Origin: UBA685 sp049890115
GTDB lineage: Bacteria > Pseudomonadota > Alphaproteobacteria > Puniceispirillales > Puniceispirillaceae
Reading direction: 5' to 3'
Length of the DNA stretch: 64,000 bases
Assembly: GCA_049890115.1 (NCBI GenBank)
Contig: JBMHCC010000045.1
Coordinates: 8,318-72,317 of the forward strand
This document shows positions 45,770 through 54,320 of the stretch, piece after piece (within the stretch, counting starts at the first letter, position 1; each line of letters begins with the position of its first letter). Made by a program: the position numbers and the translations under genes. The notes beneath the pieces were generated by a model. It was not told the origin of the DNA, searched no databases, and was given only the letters and a program-made list of their open reading frames with translations.

Positions 45770-47128
45770 TTATGAAGAGCGCGGCGAGCGCATGGTCACA
45801 AATTCTTCTGCCGCTGTTGGGTGAATACCAATGGTCGCATCAAAATCCGCCTTAGTGGCTCCCATTTTAACAGCGATTGCAATACCTTGCATGATTTCCG
45901 CACTATCAGGGCCAACCATGTGAACACCCATAATGCGATCATCAGATTGCCGCACAATCAGCTTCATATAAGATTGTTCATCCCGCCCTGATAAAGTGTT
46001 ACGCATGGCACGAAATTTGCTTTCATAAACAGTAATGTCACCTTGCTTTTCTGCCTCTTCTTCGCTCACCCCAACAGAGGCTATTTGTGGCAGGCAAAAT
46101 ACAGCAGAGGCAATCATCTCATGCGAAATAGTACGTTTATTGCCCCCAAACAGGCTATCTGCCAGCGCATGCCCCTCACCAAGAGCAACAGGCGTTAAAT
46201 TCACCCTATCTGTTACATCTCCGACCGCATAAATCGATGGCACAGATGTTTGCCCATAATCATCAACCTGCACAGCACCATTTTCAGCTAAAGCCACGCC
46301 AAGCTCTTCTAATCCTAAACCTGTACTATTTGGCGCCCGACCAGCGGCACTCATGACCTCATCAACGACTAATTGGCTGCCATCATCCAATGTCACTACC
46401 TTGCCATCAATCCCAGCTTTCACTTGTGTGATATTGGTATGGGGACGCAAGTTAATCCCGCGATTTCCAAGTGCTTCTGAAACATGTTTGCGCACATCAT
46501 CATCAAAACCACGCAAGGGGTAATCAGCGCGGTAAATCAGGTGAACTTCACTGCCAAGACCGTTAAAAATAGAGGCAAATTCCAAGGCAATATATCCCCC
46601 ACCTTGGATAATAATTTTCTGCGGTCTTTGGGGTAAATCTAGTGCCTCATTTGAGGTGATGGCATTGTCTTTCAACCCTGGAATATCTGGGATAGATGGC
46701 CAGCCACCAACAGCAATCAGGATTCGCTCTGCTGTGATAATGTCGCCATTAACTGACACCTGATGAGGGCCCGCTAGCGTGCCACGACCATCAATAAGTG
46801 TTGCACCAGCATTTTTTAGCAAATTACGATAAATCCCCTCTAGCCTATCAATTTCTTTATCTTTGGCAGCGATAAGGTCAGGCCAGCTATGTTGCGCCTC
46901 CCCCATTTGCCAACCAAATCCGGCAGCATCTTCAAATTCAGATGGAAAGCTTGCGCCAAAGACCAACAGCTTTTTCGGCACACACCCTCTGATAACACAA
47001 GTGCCGCCAGCTCTGCTTTCTTCGATAACAGCCACTTTTGCGCCATGCCCTGCTGCAATTCGTGCTGCCCTGACACCACCTGAACCAGCGCCAATCACAA
47101 TGAAATCATAGTCAAAAGAATGTCCCAT
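45770..47128 (-). CDS. gor: glutathione-disulfide reductase
   Basis: FAD-dependent enzyme that keeps glutathione reduced with NADPH. The FAD motif GAGSGG is at residues 13-18, the redox disulfide is Cys44-Cys49 in GGTCVIRGCVPKK, and the catalytic HPTAAEE motif is near the C-terminus. The ATG at 47128 fits the family; the frame extends to 47182. Length is 452 residues. Alphaproteobacterial GR rather than trypanothione or mercuric reductase is supported by the CVIRGC active site. Confidence 0.94.
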   Translation of the reverse strand: MGHSFDYDFIVIGAGSGGVRAARIAAGHGAKVAVIEESRAGGTCVIRGCVPKKLLVFGASFPSEFEDAAGFGWQMGEAQHSWPDLIAAKDKEIDRLEGIYRNLLKNAGATLIDGRGTLAGPHQVSVNGDIITAERILIAVGGWPSIPDIPGLKDNAITSNEALDLPQRPQKIIIQGGGYIALEFASIFNGLGSEVHLIYRADYPLRGFDDDVRKHVSEALGNRGINLRPHTNITQVKAGIDGKVVTLDDGSQLVVDEVMSAAGRAPNSTGLGLEELGVALAENGAVQVDDYGQTSVPSIYAVGDVTDRVNLTPVALGEGHALADSLFGGNKRTISHEMIASAVFCLPQIASVGVSEEEAEKQGDITVYESKFRAMRNTLSGRDEQSYMKLIVRQSDDRIMGVHMVGPDSAEIMQGIAIAVKMGATKADFDATIGIHPTAAEEFVTMRSPRSS

Positions 47129-47215
47129 CAATATGTGCCTTACTGTCAAAATTATAATTTGCCTGATGAAAGTAAGCAGCACTGATTGATTTGTGAAGGG
47201 GCAAGTGAATTTGTT

Positions 47216-47656
47216 TTAACCACTCACAGGTTGTGAGCCCTTTGATAAGGATGCCAGCGTTCGCTGATCTGTGACTTGGATAAAGTCAAAGATCCAGCTT
47301 GCCATTTCTTCAAAATTCAATAAATAGCTATGCAAGGAAGCACTTGTCATCGCTGAGATATTGAGCAGGTGATAAACGGTAACAGAATTTTTGCCAGAGC
47401 AGATACCAAGCGGCGCAGAAGTTGATGCATGGCTATCTTCAATCATCAAAGTTGACATAAAATTAGCAAATAATGGACCAGCACCATTTCTAGCAAAACC
47501 AGCATTAACAATTAGAATATTCTGATTTTGGGTCAATTCCTGCTTAATAATCATCGCCGTATTTTCAGGCCGGAACAGCCATACATGCGGGGGATGAAAG
47601 GTCAATGTCTCTGCGCCTAATGTCTGTGCTAGTTGCTTAACCATATCTGGTTTCAT
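47216..47656 (-). CDS. unknown protein with CesT-like (type III chaperone) features
   Basis: I do not recognise a specific family. The 146-residue layout resembles class I type III secretion chaperones (CesT/Tir-chaperone fold): an N-terminal helix and beta hairpin (LAQTLGAETLTFHP), a strand-rich core (IIKQELTQNQNILIV), a leucine-rich central helix region (LFANFMSTLM), and an aromatic C-terminal helix (LLNFEEMASWIFDF). AGGGAGATCA precedes the ATG. No secretion genes lie nearby, so if the fold is right it may serve another purpose. It ends 87 bases before the reductase start. Confidence 0.55.
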   Translation of the reverse strand: MKPDMVKQLAQTLGAETLTFHPPHVWLFRPENTAMIIKQELTQNQNILIVNAGFARNGAGPLFANFMSTLMIEDSHASTSAPLGICSGKNSVTVYHLLNISAMTSASLHSYLLNFEEMASWIFDFIQVTDQRTLASLSKGSQPVSG

Positions 47657-47784
47657 GCTGATCTCCCTTTTTGCTTTTTTCTGTTATGACTGAATTATGT
47701 TAAGAGCTTTATCAAATCAGAGATAAGGCAGCGCCGGCTAGTTATGCAGGTGCAGAATACTTTATTCATGAGGGCAAATATTCT

Positions 47785-47803
47785 ATAGTGTCAGCGTCAC
47801 TAT
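47785..47803. promoter_or_regulatory. palindrome upstream of thiolase gene
   Basis: ATAGTG at 47785-47790 and CACTAT at 47798-47803 form an inverted repeat with a seven-base spacer, in the 242-base gap between the CesT-like gene and the thiolase. Its size suits a regulator dimer, but no known operator is matched. Nothing else in the gap was recognised. Confidence 0.25.
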
Positions 47804-47898
47804 GTCTTAATCATTTTGGCTGTCATAAATGACAAATCAATCTTGCGGCCTTGTCGGCCTAATTTTGATTTTGGGCGAATCAACAAGGAGTTAGCCTT

Positions 47899-49071
47899 AT
47901 GAATGATGTTTTTATTCTGTCAGCAAGACGAAGTGCCATTGGCACATTTGGTGGCAGCCTAGCTAACACATCACCACGACAACTCCTTAGCGCTGTTATG
48001 GCACAGGCTGTTTCAGACAGTCACATAGACGCAAACACAATCGGACTGTCTGTGCTAGGTAATGTGATACATACCTCAAGTGAAGATCCCTATCTTTCGC
48101 GGCGTTGCTCTATTGATGCTGGCCTGCCAGAAGCAAGTACAGCCATTGCGGTAAACAGGCTATGTGGCTCTGGTCTACAGGCCATTATTCAATCAGCTAT
48201 GGCATTGCAACTAGGTGATAGTAATGCCGCTCTTGCCAGTGGTGTTGAAATGATGAGCCGTTCACCTCATATCGCACCTGATATGCGCTATGGCAAAAAA
48301 ATGGGTGACAGCACATTTGTTGATATGTTGCTGGCCCCTTTAACAGATCCCTTTGGTCATGGTCACATGGGCATTACAGCTGAAAATGTGGCAGCACGCT
48401 ATGGCATTAGTCGAAACACACAAGATGCCTTTGCTGTTGAATCACATAAACGTGCCGCAGATGCCACTAAAAAGGGCTATTTTGCTGAACAAATTGTTCC
48501 GTTCGAAGCCAAAGCAGGACGAAAGACTATCTTATTTGATACTGATGAGCATATTCGCGATGATGCTAGCCTTGAGGGCATGGCCAATTTGCGTGCTGTC
48601 TTTCAGGCAGATGGCAGTGTCACAGCTGGCAATGCATCAGGCATTAATGATGGCGCAGCCTCACTTGTTCTAGCAAATGAGACCATCGCCAAAACAGCAA
48701 TACCACTAGCACGAATTGTCTCTTATGGGCATGCTGGCCTTGACCCTGCTATTATGGGAATGGGCCCTGTTGATGCGAGCCGTCAGGCTCTATCACGCGC
48801 TGGCCTTGGGGTGAATGATCTTGATGTTATTGAATCAAATGAGGCTTTTGCCGCGCAAGCCTGTGCGGTTGCACAAGAGCTTGATTTTGACCCGGCAAAA
48901 GTGAACCCAAATGGGGGTGCTATCGCCCTTGGTCATCCTGTTGGCGCAACTGGCGCTATCATCATGACCAAATGCATCTATGAGCTAGGCCGTATCAAAG
49001 GGCGCTATGGTCTTGTCACCATGTGCATTGGTGGTGGTCAAGGTGTAGCGGTTGTGATTGAACGCCTTTAG
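47899..49071 (+). CDS. acetyl-CoA C-acyltransferase (thiolase)
   Basis: Thiolase of 390 residues acting in fatty acid or ketone-body metabolism. The nucleophilic cysteine is Cys89 in NRLCGSG, the histidine is in GHPVGATGA near residue 349, and the second cysteine is in CIGGGQG near residue 378. Acetoacetyl-CoA formation or breakdown is likely, and the sequence resembles biosynthetic thiolases (PhaA/AtoB type). GGAG precedes the ATG. Its 3' end overlaps the convergent unknown gene by four bases. Confidence 0.93.
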   Translation: MNDVFILSARRSAIGTFGGSLANTSPRQLLSAVMAQAVSDSHIDANTIGLSVLGNVIHTSSEDPYLSRRCSIDAGLPEASTAIAVNRLCGSGLQAIIQSAMALQLGDSNAALASGVEMMSRSPHIAPDMRYGKKMGDSTFVDMLLAPLTDPFGHGHMGITAENVAARYGISRNTQDAFAVESHKRAADATKKGYFAEQIVPFEAKAGRKTILFDTDEHIRDDASLEGMANLRAVFQADGSVTAGNASGINDGAASLVLANETIAKTAIPLARIVSYGHAGLDPAIMGMGPVDASRQALSRAGLGVNDLDVIESNEAFAAQACAVAQELDFDPAKVNPNGGAIALGHPVGATGAIIMTKCIYELGRIKGRYGLVTMCIGGGQGVAVVIERL

Positions 49072-49607
49072 CGCAAGACCTGTTTGATAACAGCGTGAAC
49101 AGCACTAGAATTGGCGAAAATCTTGCGAGACTGCTTTAGCAATGGCAGATGCGCACCAAGTGCCTGAGATTCTGCCTTTTGAATGGTTTCAGCATTATCA
49201 AGCACATCTAGCTTTTGCGGGGTGCAGAAGATCATGTGATAGGTGTGATTAGCGCCAACCTTATCAGCTATCATTTTAAATTTGCTTTTTGACCCCACAG
49301 GCCATTTTTCACGCAATAGCAGGATCAAAAGGTAATTGGCCTCTGATTCAATGAAGCTATCAGCATTACCATCTGTCATAAGCAGATCAAGGGCTGTTTG
49401 CTCCATCGTCTCATTAAGTGCCTTATCTTCCATCCAAGATGCCGCCCTATCACCATCAAGCCAATGTGCCAACCAATTCGCATTATCAGCTCTATCCCAG
49501 TCTTTACTTTGCTTTGGTGCTTTATGAGATGCCAGGATTTCTGGTGTGACTGACACTTCTAAAATATCAGTTTCGCCCATGACACGGATCACAAAATTAT
49601 TAGCCAT
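49068..49607 (-). CDS. hypothetical protein, unknown function
   Basis: A 179-residue, probably cytoplasmic protein that I do not recognise. It has no signal peptide or clear membrane segment. The middle is acidic and helical (NETMEQTALDLLMTDGNAD), and an aliphatic run LLILLLREKW at about residue 92 may be buried. It begins with a possible beta-strand region. The gene converges with the thiolase by four bases. Codon use resembles the neighbours, which argues for a real gene, but function is open. Confidence 0.6.
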   Translation of the reverse strand: MANNFVIRVMGETDILEVSVTPEILASHKAPKQSKDWDRADNANWLAHWLDGDRAASWMEDKALNETMEQTALDLLMTDGNADSFIESEANYLLILLLREKWPVGSKSKFKMIADKVGANHTYHMIFCTPQKLDVLDNAETIQKAESQALGAHLPLLKQSRKIFANSSAVHAVIKQVLR

Positions 49608-49691
49608 CAGTTAAAATCCCTTTGCAAAAAAGATGGGTTATGCGCCTTAGTCATAAAGCGGCTTTTCAGAAGTTTCAACTATTTCGCTTCA

Positions 49692-50579
49692 TTAATCTGA
49701 TGGGTCAGCTGATGGGGTTTTGCGTTGAAATTCACGGATAACGATTACCAAGCTAGCAGCCACAATCAAAAATGCGCCAAAATATTGCAGCTCTGTATGG
49801 ACCTCTGCAAAATAAAGATAGCCAACAAGCCCTGCTAAAGGCACTTGTAAATAGCGCATCGTTCCGACCACAACGGCATCAACATAGGCATAAGAGGCTG
49901 TAAAACAAAGCTGCAGAAAACTGCCGACAATGCCCAAAGCAATCAAATAAAGCCATGTTTCATATCCTGGCATTGACCAGCTAGATGGCATTACCACTAT
50001 CAAAACCGATAATGCGATAAAACCAGCAAAATTATACCAGCTTGCGATTGTCACAGGTGCATCAGATTTCCCAAGCCTTCGCAAGGCTATCTGCAAGCCA
50101 GCACCTGATAAGGAGGCAAGAATGGCATAGATTATCGTTACATCAAAGCTAGATGAAAACGCATCAGAGATAAGACAAACACCAAGCAAACCAATTATCG
50201 CAGCAGACCAGCGATAAATCCCCACACGTTCTTGCAACAAAATAGGCGAGAACATCGCAACATAAATAGCAGAACTGAGCATGACAGCTGTTGCAAGGCC
50301 AATTGGCAAAGTGCGCATCGAAATAAACCAAAACGTAATGCCAGCCATGCCAAAAATAATACGCACTATCAATGTGCCTTTGGCATTGACCTGATAGCCA
50401 TGGATACCGCGCACAAAATAAGTGACACCAAATAAAATCGGCAGTGAAAATAAAAACCGCCCCCATAAGGTCATTATCAATGACACATCATCTGTTATTA
50501 GCTTGACTATCAGGCCAGTGCCTATGCCAAAAATGATGCCGCCTAATGTCAGGAATAAGCCAATTACGGTTTGAGGCAT
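49692..50579 (-). CDS. EamA/DMT family transporter
   Basis: Inner-membrane drug/metabolite transporter of 295 residues with about ten hydrophobic segments arranged as two EamA repeats. Residues FGMAGITFWFISMRTLPIGLATAVMLSS near 78-105 and SYAYVDAVVVGTMRYLQVPLAGLVGYL in the second half match S-adenosylmethionine/10-TM-type exporters of the group. Substrate cannot be deduced. The next gene upstream on the other strand is the cytochrome c, with a 162-base divergent gap. Confidence 0.88.
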   Translation of the reverse strand: MPQTVIGLFLTLGGIIFGIGTGLIVKLITDDVSLIMTLWGRFLFSLPILFGVTYFVRGIHGYQVNAKGTLIVRIIFGMAGITFWFISMRTLPIGLATAVMLSSAIYVAMFSPILLQERVGIYRWSAAIIGLLGVCLISDAFSSSFDVTIIYAILASLSGAGLQIALRRLGKSDAPVTIASWYNFAGFIALSVLIVVMPSSWSMPGYETWLYLIALGIVGSFLQLCFTASYAYVDAVVVGTMRYLQVPLAGLVGYLYFAEVHTELQYFGAFLIVAASLVIVIREFQRKTPSADPSD

Positions 50580-50741
50580 TATGTTAAATCACCTTACGAA
50601 AACACATAAAAAATGGGAATAGTGGGTAATAAAGACAATCTGTCTTTTTGGGTGCATATCATTTTTTGAAATCTGTTCCTAACAGTATAATCGTATGAAT
50701 AAGGTCTTTTGCTAACCTTAACCAAATAAGGGACGAATTTC

Positions 50742-51167
50742 ATGAAAAAACTATTTTCAGTCATAACCCTAAGCCTTGCTTTATCTGTGCCTATGGCCTC
50801 TGCCTCAGCTGACAGCATTTCAGAACGCCAAGCCAATTTTAAAAAATCAGGTCAAACATTGCGAATGATGCGCTCTCAGATCGCTAATGACGATTTTCAG
50901 AGCATTGCAGATGGTGCAAAATGGCTAGCAGAATGGGGCGCGGCAATGCCAGATCATTTCCCAGAAGGCTCTGGCGGAGGGCAAACAGATGCGCTGCCTT
51001 CAATCTGGCAGAATTTTGAAAATTTCACAGCTTTGGCAAATAACTTTGAAACAGCAAGCCTTGCCTTACATGACGCTGCCTTAACCAATGATGTTGCTGC
51101 TGTGCAAAATGCAATGCAAGCGGTTGGCAGAACATGCGGCGCCTGTCATCAATCCTATCGGAAATAG
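50742..51167 (+). CDS. cytochrome c' / c556 family (class II)
   Basis: Periplasmic c-type cytochrome of 141 residues. A signal peptide occupies about residues 1-23 (KKLFSVITLSLALSVPMASA), the rest is a four-helix-bundle protein, and the heme site CGACH is at residues 132-136 near the C-terminus, as class II cytochromes demand. AAGGGACGA precedes the ATG. The convergent gene encodes a cytochrome b561, which suggests an electron-transfer pair; the physiological partner and role are not shown. Confidence 0.9.
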   Translation: MKKLFSVITLSLALSVPMASASADSISERQANFKKSGQTLRMMRSQIANDDFQSIADGAKWLAEWGAAMPDHFPEGSGGGQTDALPSIWQNFENFTALANNFETASLALHDAALTNDVAAVQNAMQAVGRTCGACHQSYRK

Positions 51168-51185
51168 TTTTATTATTTAAAAATT

Positions 51186-51220
51186 GGCCAGCCTTGCTTA
51201 TGTTTAAAAATAGGCTGGCC
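51186..51220 (-). terminator. hairpin at the cytochrome b561 3' end
   Basis: Inverted repeat GGCCAGCC/GGCTGGCC with a 19-base loop. On the minus strand the second arm is followed by AATTTTT, so it may terminate the cytochrome b561 transcript; the stem overlaps its last codons. Between convergent genes it may also trim the cytochrome c message. Confidence 0.5.
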
Positions 51221-51857
51221 GTAATGTGATTGCCCATTGTGATAGCGCAATTAAACTTGCCATAAGCAAAAGACCGAAAATCATCTTGCCACTTGTGATC
51301 TCGCCGCCTTGTCCTTGTGCCTTTTTATTGCGTCCTGTAATCATCGCCGCCACAATATTTTTGCGCAAAATAAACACATAATAACAAAGCGCTGACAGAT
51401 GTAATATAATCACAAAAATGATGAAAAAGCGGCCAATTTCATGAATCCGGCCAGCCAGCCTGCTATAATCTGGCAGCCAATGATAAAAAGGGCCGTCAAA
51501 TAAAATATCATCACTATTAATGGTACCTGTTAATGCCATCATTAGCGGCAATGCAAGCAAAGCTATTGTCGCATAACCACCAAGCGGGCTATGGCCTGCT
51601 TTATCTGATGAGCGGCGATTGATAAGATCACGTGCTGTGTTCACGACAGCTGAAGGCCCTGTCAGGAAATGGCGAAATTGCGCTGTTGGCGAGCCAATAA
51701 ACCCCCAAATAATGCGAAATCCAATCAGGCCGATAATGGTCATGCCGAAACGTTCATGAATTTCCCAGATGCCAAAATGACCAGATATCATAGCCCCAAC
51801 CACTGATATCATCAAAGCCCAATGAAACACCCGCAAAGGCACATCCCAAACAATCAT
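51204..51857 (-). CDS. cytochrome b561 family membrane protein
   Basis: Di-heme membrane cytochrome of the b561 (DUF4405/Ni-hydrogenase b-type) family, 217 residues with four membrane segments. Start MIVWDVPLRVFHW is the family's usual opening, with the heme-ligand histidine in FHW and further histidines in SVVGAMISGHFG, EIHERFG and IILHLSALCYY. The start at 51857 is clear. It lies convergent with the class II cytochrome c gene, which may accept its electrons. It would take electrons from the quinone pool or a periplasmic donor. Confidence 0.88.
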   Translation of the reverse strand: MIVWDVPLRVFHWALMISVVGAMISGHFGIWEIHERFGMTIIGLIGFRIIWGFIGSPTAQFRHFLTGPSAVVNTARDLINRRSSDKAGHSPLGGYATIALLALPLMMALTGTINSDDILFDGPFYHWLPDYSRLAGRIHEIGRFFIIFVIILHLSALCYYVFILRKNIVAAMITGRNKKAQGQGGEITSGKMIFGLLLMASLIALSQWAITLRPAYF

Positions 51858-51990
51858 TTTGCTTATGCTCCCATCGCAGCCAGCATGCTATCATGGCTTG
51901 TTATAACCGTCTTTCACCATGCGTTAGAACATGATAGCTTAATTCATATTTTTGATCACCTGATATCGCATCATAACAGGCTTGCAGGCA

Positions 51991-52647
51991 ATGACGATAA
52001 AACACCCTAATCACTCATCATGGCAACAGGCCATGCATTCTGCGCTTGCTAATCTGGCAAAAATAGATGCTGCACTTGATACCAAAATCAAAGCCTATAG
52101 TTATCCAGATGACCGCTCACTGCCACAAGGTTATCAGACATTGGCACGCATTATTATTGGCCAGCAAATATCACGTGCTGTCGCAAGCCATATATGGGAA
52201 AAATTGGGGCAAGCTGGCTGGCAAGATGCTGACACCATCGCAGAACGTTCTGTAGCAGAGCTAAAAGAATGTGGTCTATCTGGCAGAAAAGCTGAATATC
52301 TAATAGGGGCGGCACAAGCCTGCTTGTCTGGCACGTTACGCTTTGCCGATTTGCCTGAGATGAGCGGTGATGATGCCACTGCTCATCTGGTTACTTTGCG
52401 CGGTGTTGGTGCATGGACAGCTGATAATTACCGGCTTTTTGCTTTGGGTGATATGGATGCTTGGCCTGGTAATGATCTAGCTTTGCAAGAAGCCATGCGC
52501 CGCCTGCGTCAGTTACAAGAGCGACCTGATCATAAAATGATGGACAAGCTTGCTAGCCAATGGGCCCCTTATCGTGGTGCTGGCGCATTAATGCTATGGC
52601 ATATTTATGCGCATGAGGTGCGCCTCGCGACACCATCTGCTATTTAA
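51991..52647 (+). CDS. DNA-3-methyladenine glycosylase II (AlkA/HhH-GPD family)
   Basis: Base-excision repair glycosylase of 218 residues. IIIGQQISRAVASHIWEKL near residues 54-72 is the standard GQQ motif, and LRGVGAWTADNYRLFALGDMDAWPGND carries the helix-hairpin-helix and, at its end, the catalytic aspartate. Length equals short AlkA forms lacking the N-terminal beta domain. The ATG at 51991 is preceded by CAGG. It probably removes alkylated purines. It converges with the SRAP gene. Confidence 0.93.
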   Translation: MTIKHPNHSSWQQAMHSALANLAKIDAALDTKIKAYSYPDDRSLPQGYQTLARIIIGQQISRAVASHIWEKLGQAGWQDADTIAERSVAELKECGLSGRKAEYLIGAAQACLSGTLRFADLPEMSGDDATAHLVTLRGVGAWTADNYRLFALGDMDAWPGNDLALQEAMRRLRQLQERPDHKMMDKLASQWAPYRGAGALMLWHIYAHEVRLATPSAI

Positions 52648-52658
52648 TAGTGATGTTG

Positions 52659-53315
52659 TTACGAAAATAAATCAGCTTGCGGTGCGCTATCAGATTGGCT
52701 GTCATAAGGTGCTGTTAGCCCAGCATGATCATGACGCACATTCCCCACATCAGGTGATACGGTGTAAGCATTAAAATGGACATCTGAAATAGGTTTAAGG
52801 CAGCTTTGTGCCTCTGCCACTGACCCTGATAGCCATGATTGCCAAAGCGTGTTTGCCAAAACATGCGGGACGCGGTGATGAATATCTGCCAGCCGTCCTG
52901 TTGCAGCACTAGTCACAATCACAAAGTGCGACTGCTTACCACGCTGAAAGCGCAAACCAGCTAATGCCATTACCCGCCCATCATTCAGCTGAATATGATA
53001 AGGTTTATCTTTTCTTTGCCATTCATACCACCCACTTGCCACCACAAGACAACGGCTAGTGTGAAACGCATCACGAAAGGTTGGTTTTTCAGAAATGGTC
53101 TCTGAACGTGCATTTATCAGGGTCTTTTGTGCAATAATGCCATCTAGGCCAAATTGCGCCATTTCCATATCACGTGTTAATTTATGGGCCGTAATAATAG
53201 GTGACTTCTGGCTTGGCGCGACATTCCAGCGCGGTGCTAAATTGCTGTTTATTGCCACACCAAAGCGCGATAATAATTCATGTGGGGTTGCTGTGACTGT
53301 AAATCGTCCACACAT
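52659..53315 (-). CDS. SRAP domain protein (SOS response-associated peptidase, YedK/HMCES-like)
   Basis: Protein that protects abasic sites in single-stranded DNA through a covalent link to its second residue. It starts MCGRFT, so Cys2 becomes N-terminal after methionine removal; NARSETISEKPTFRDAF and RCLVVASGWYEWQ complete the active site, and the SRAP histidine is in HHRVPHVL. Length is 218 residues. It sits next to an AlkA-type glycosylase, which creates abasic sites, a sensible pairing. Confidence 0.95.
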   Translation of the reverse strand: MCGRFTVTATPHELLSRFGVAINSNLAPRWNVAPSQKSPIITAHKLTRDMEMAQFGLDGIIAQKTLINARSETISEKPTFRDAFHTSRCLVVASGWYEWQRKDKPYHIQLNDGRVMALAGLRFQRGKQSHFVIVTSAATGRLADIHHRVPHVLANTLWQSWLSGSVAEAQSCLKPISDVHFNAYTVSPDVGNVRHDHAGLTAPYDSQSDSAPQADLFS

Positions 53316-53368
53316 TTTGTTATAGTTGTCCCTGTTTTAGTGAATTCATCCCAATATAGCGAAATCTT

Positions 53369-54316
53369 ATGCTAACTGATTTTAATCATCAATCTCTTCT
53401 GGCCGCCGCACAAGCCTTGCGTGACGGCAAACTTGTCAGCTTTCCAACCGAAACCGTGTATGGTCTTGGTGCTGATGCGACTAATGATGACGCTGTGGCG
53501 GCTATCTATAAGGCAAAAGGACGCCCGTCTTTTAATCCGCTTATTGCCCATGTTCCTGATTTTGAGACGGCGCAAAATTATGCTGATTTTGATGATTTAT
53601 CAACAAAGCTGGCAGCAATTTTCTGGCCAGGCCCGTTAACAATCATCAGGCCCATCAAAGATAATAGCGAAATCTCCCCACTTGTAACAGCTGGATTGCC
53701 AACACTTGCCTTGCGCGTCCCTGCCCCAGAAAAAGCACGCGCTTTGTTAGCGCAGACAGGCCGACCTGTTGCAGCGCCATCAGCCAATTTATCAGGGCGC
53801 ATCAGCCCCACAAAGGCAGTCCATGTCGCAGCCAGTTTGGATGATGATTGCGCCTATATTTTAGATGCCGGGCCATGCCAAGATGGTTTGGAATCAACCA
53901 TCATCGCCCCTGATGGCAATCAGATTGTGATTTTACGACCTGGCCCTGTAACGGCAGAAATGCTGAAAGAGGCGATGCCTGATAGTGTGATCATCACACA
54001 AGAAGAGGCCAATGACAGCACGCCTTCTTCACCAGGGCAGATGTCAAGCCATTATGCCCCAACCAAACCTGTCAGATTGCATGCCACTTCAAGACAAGCT
54101 GATGAGGTCTATATTGGATTTGGTGAATATGGCAAAACAGAGCCTTTAAATTTATCACCTGATGGTAATTTGATTGAGGCAGCGTCAAATTTATTTGCCT
54201 ATTTGCATGAAGCTGACAAAATCAAAGGGGCTGTGATTGCGGTTGCGCCATTGCCTGAAACAGGGATTGGTAAAGCCATAACAGATAGGCTGCTTCGAGC
54301 CGCAACAGGAAAGTGA
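53369..54316 (+). CDS. L-threonylcarbamoyladenylate synthase (Sua5 type)
   Basis: First enzyme of tRNA t6A37 synthesis. The Sua5/YciO domain shows FPTETVYGLGADA near residues 27-39, KAKGRPSFNPLIAHV near 52-66 and VAAPSANLSGRISPT near 132-146, and a C-terminal extension of about 100 residues (the Sua5 domain) follows. At 315 residues it is the long, Sua5 form rather than TsaC. It lies divergent from SRAP by 53 bases and four bases before the next gene. The TsaD-TsaB-TsaE partners are not in the window. Confidence 0.95.
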   Translation: MLTDFNHQSLLAAAQALRDGKLVSFPTETVYGLGADATNDDAVAAIYKAKGRPSFNPLIAHVPDFETAQNYADFDDLSTKLAAIFWPGPLTIIRPIKDNSEISPLVTAGLPTLALRVPAPEKARALLAQTGRPVAAPSANLSGRISPTKAVHVAASLDDDCAYILDAGPCQDGLESTIIAPDGNQIVILRPGPVTAEMLKEAMPDSVIITQEEANDSTPSSPGQMSSHYAPTKPVRLHATSRQADEVYIGFGEYGKTEPLNLSPDGNLIEAASNLFAYLHEADKIKGAVIAVAPLPETGIGKAITDRLLRAATGK

Positions 54317-54320
54317 CATT

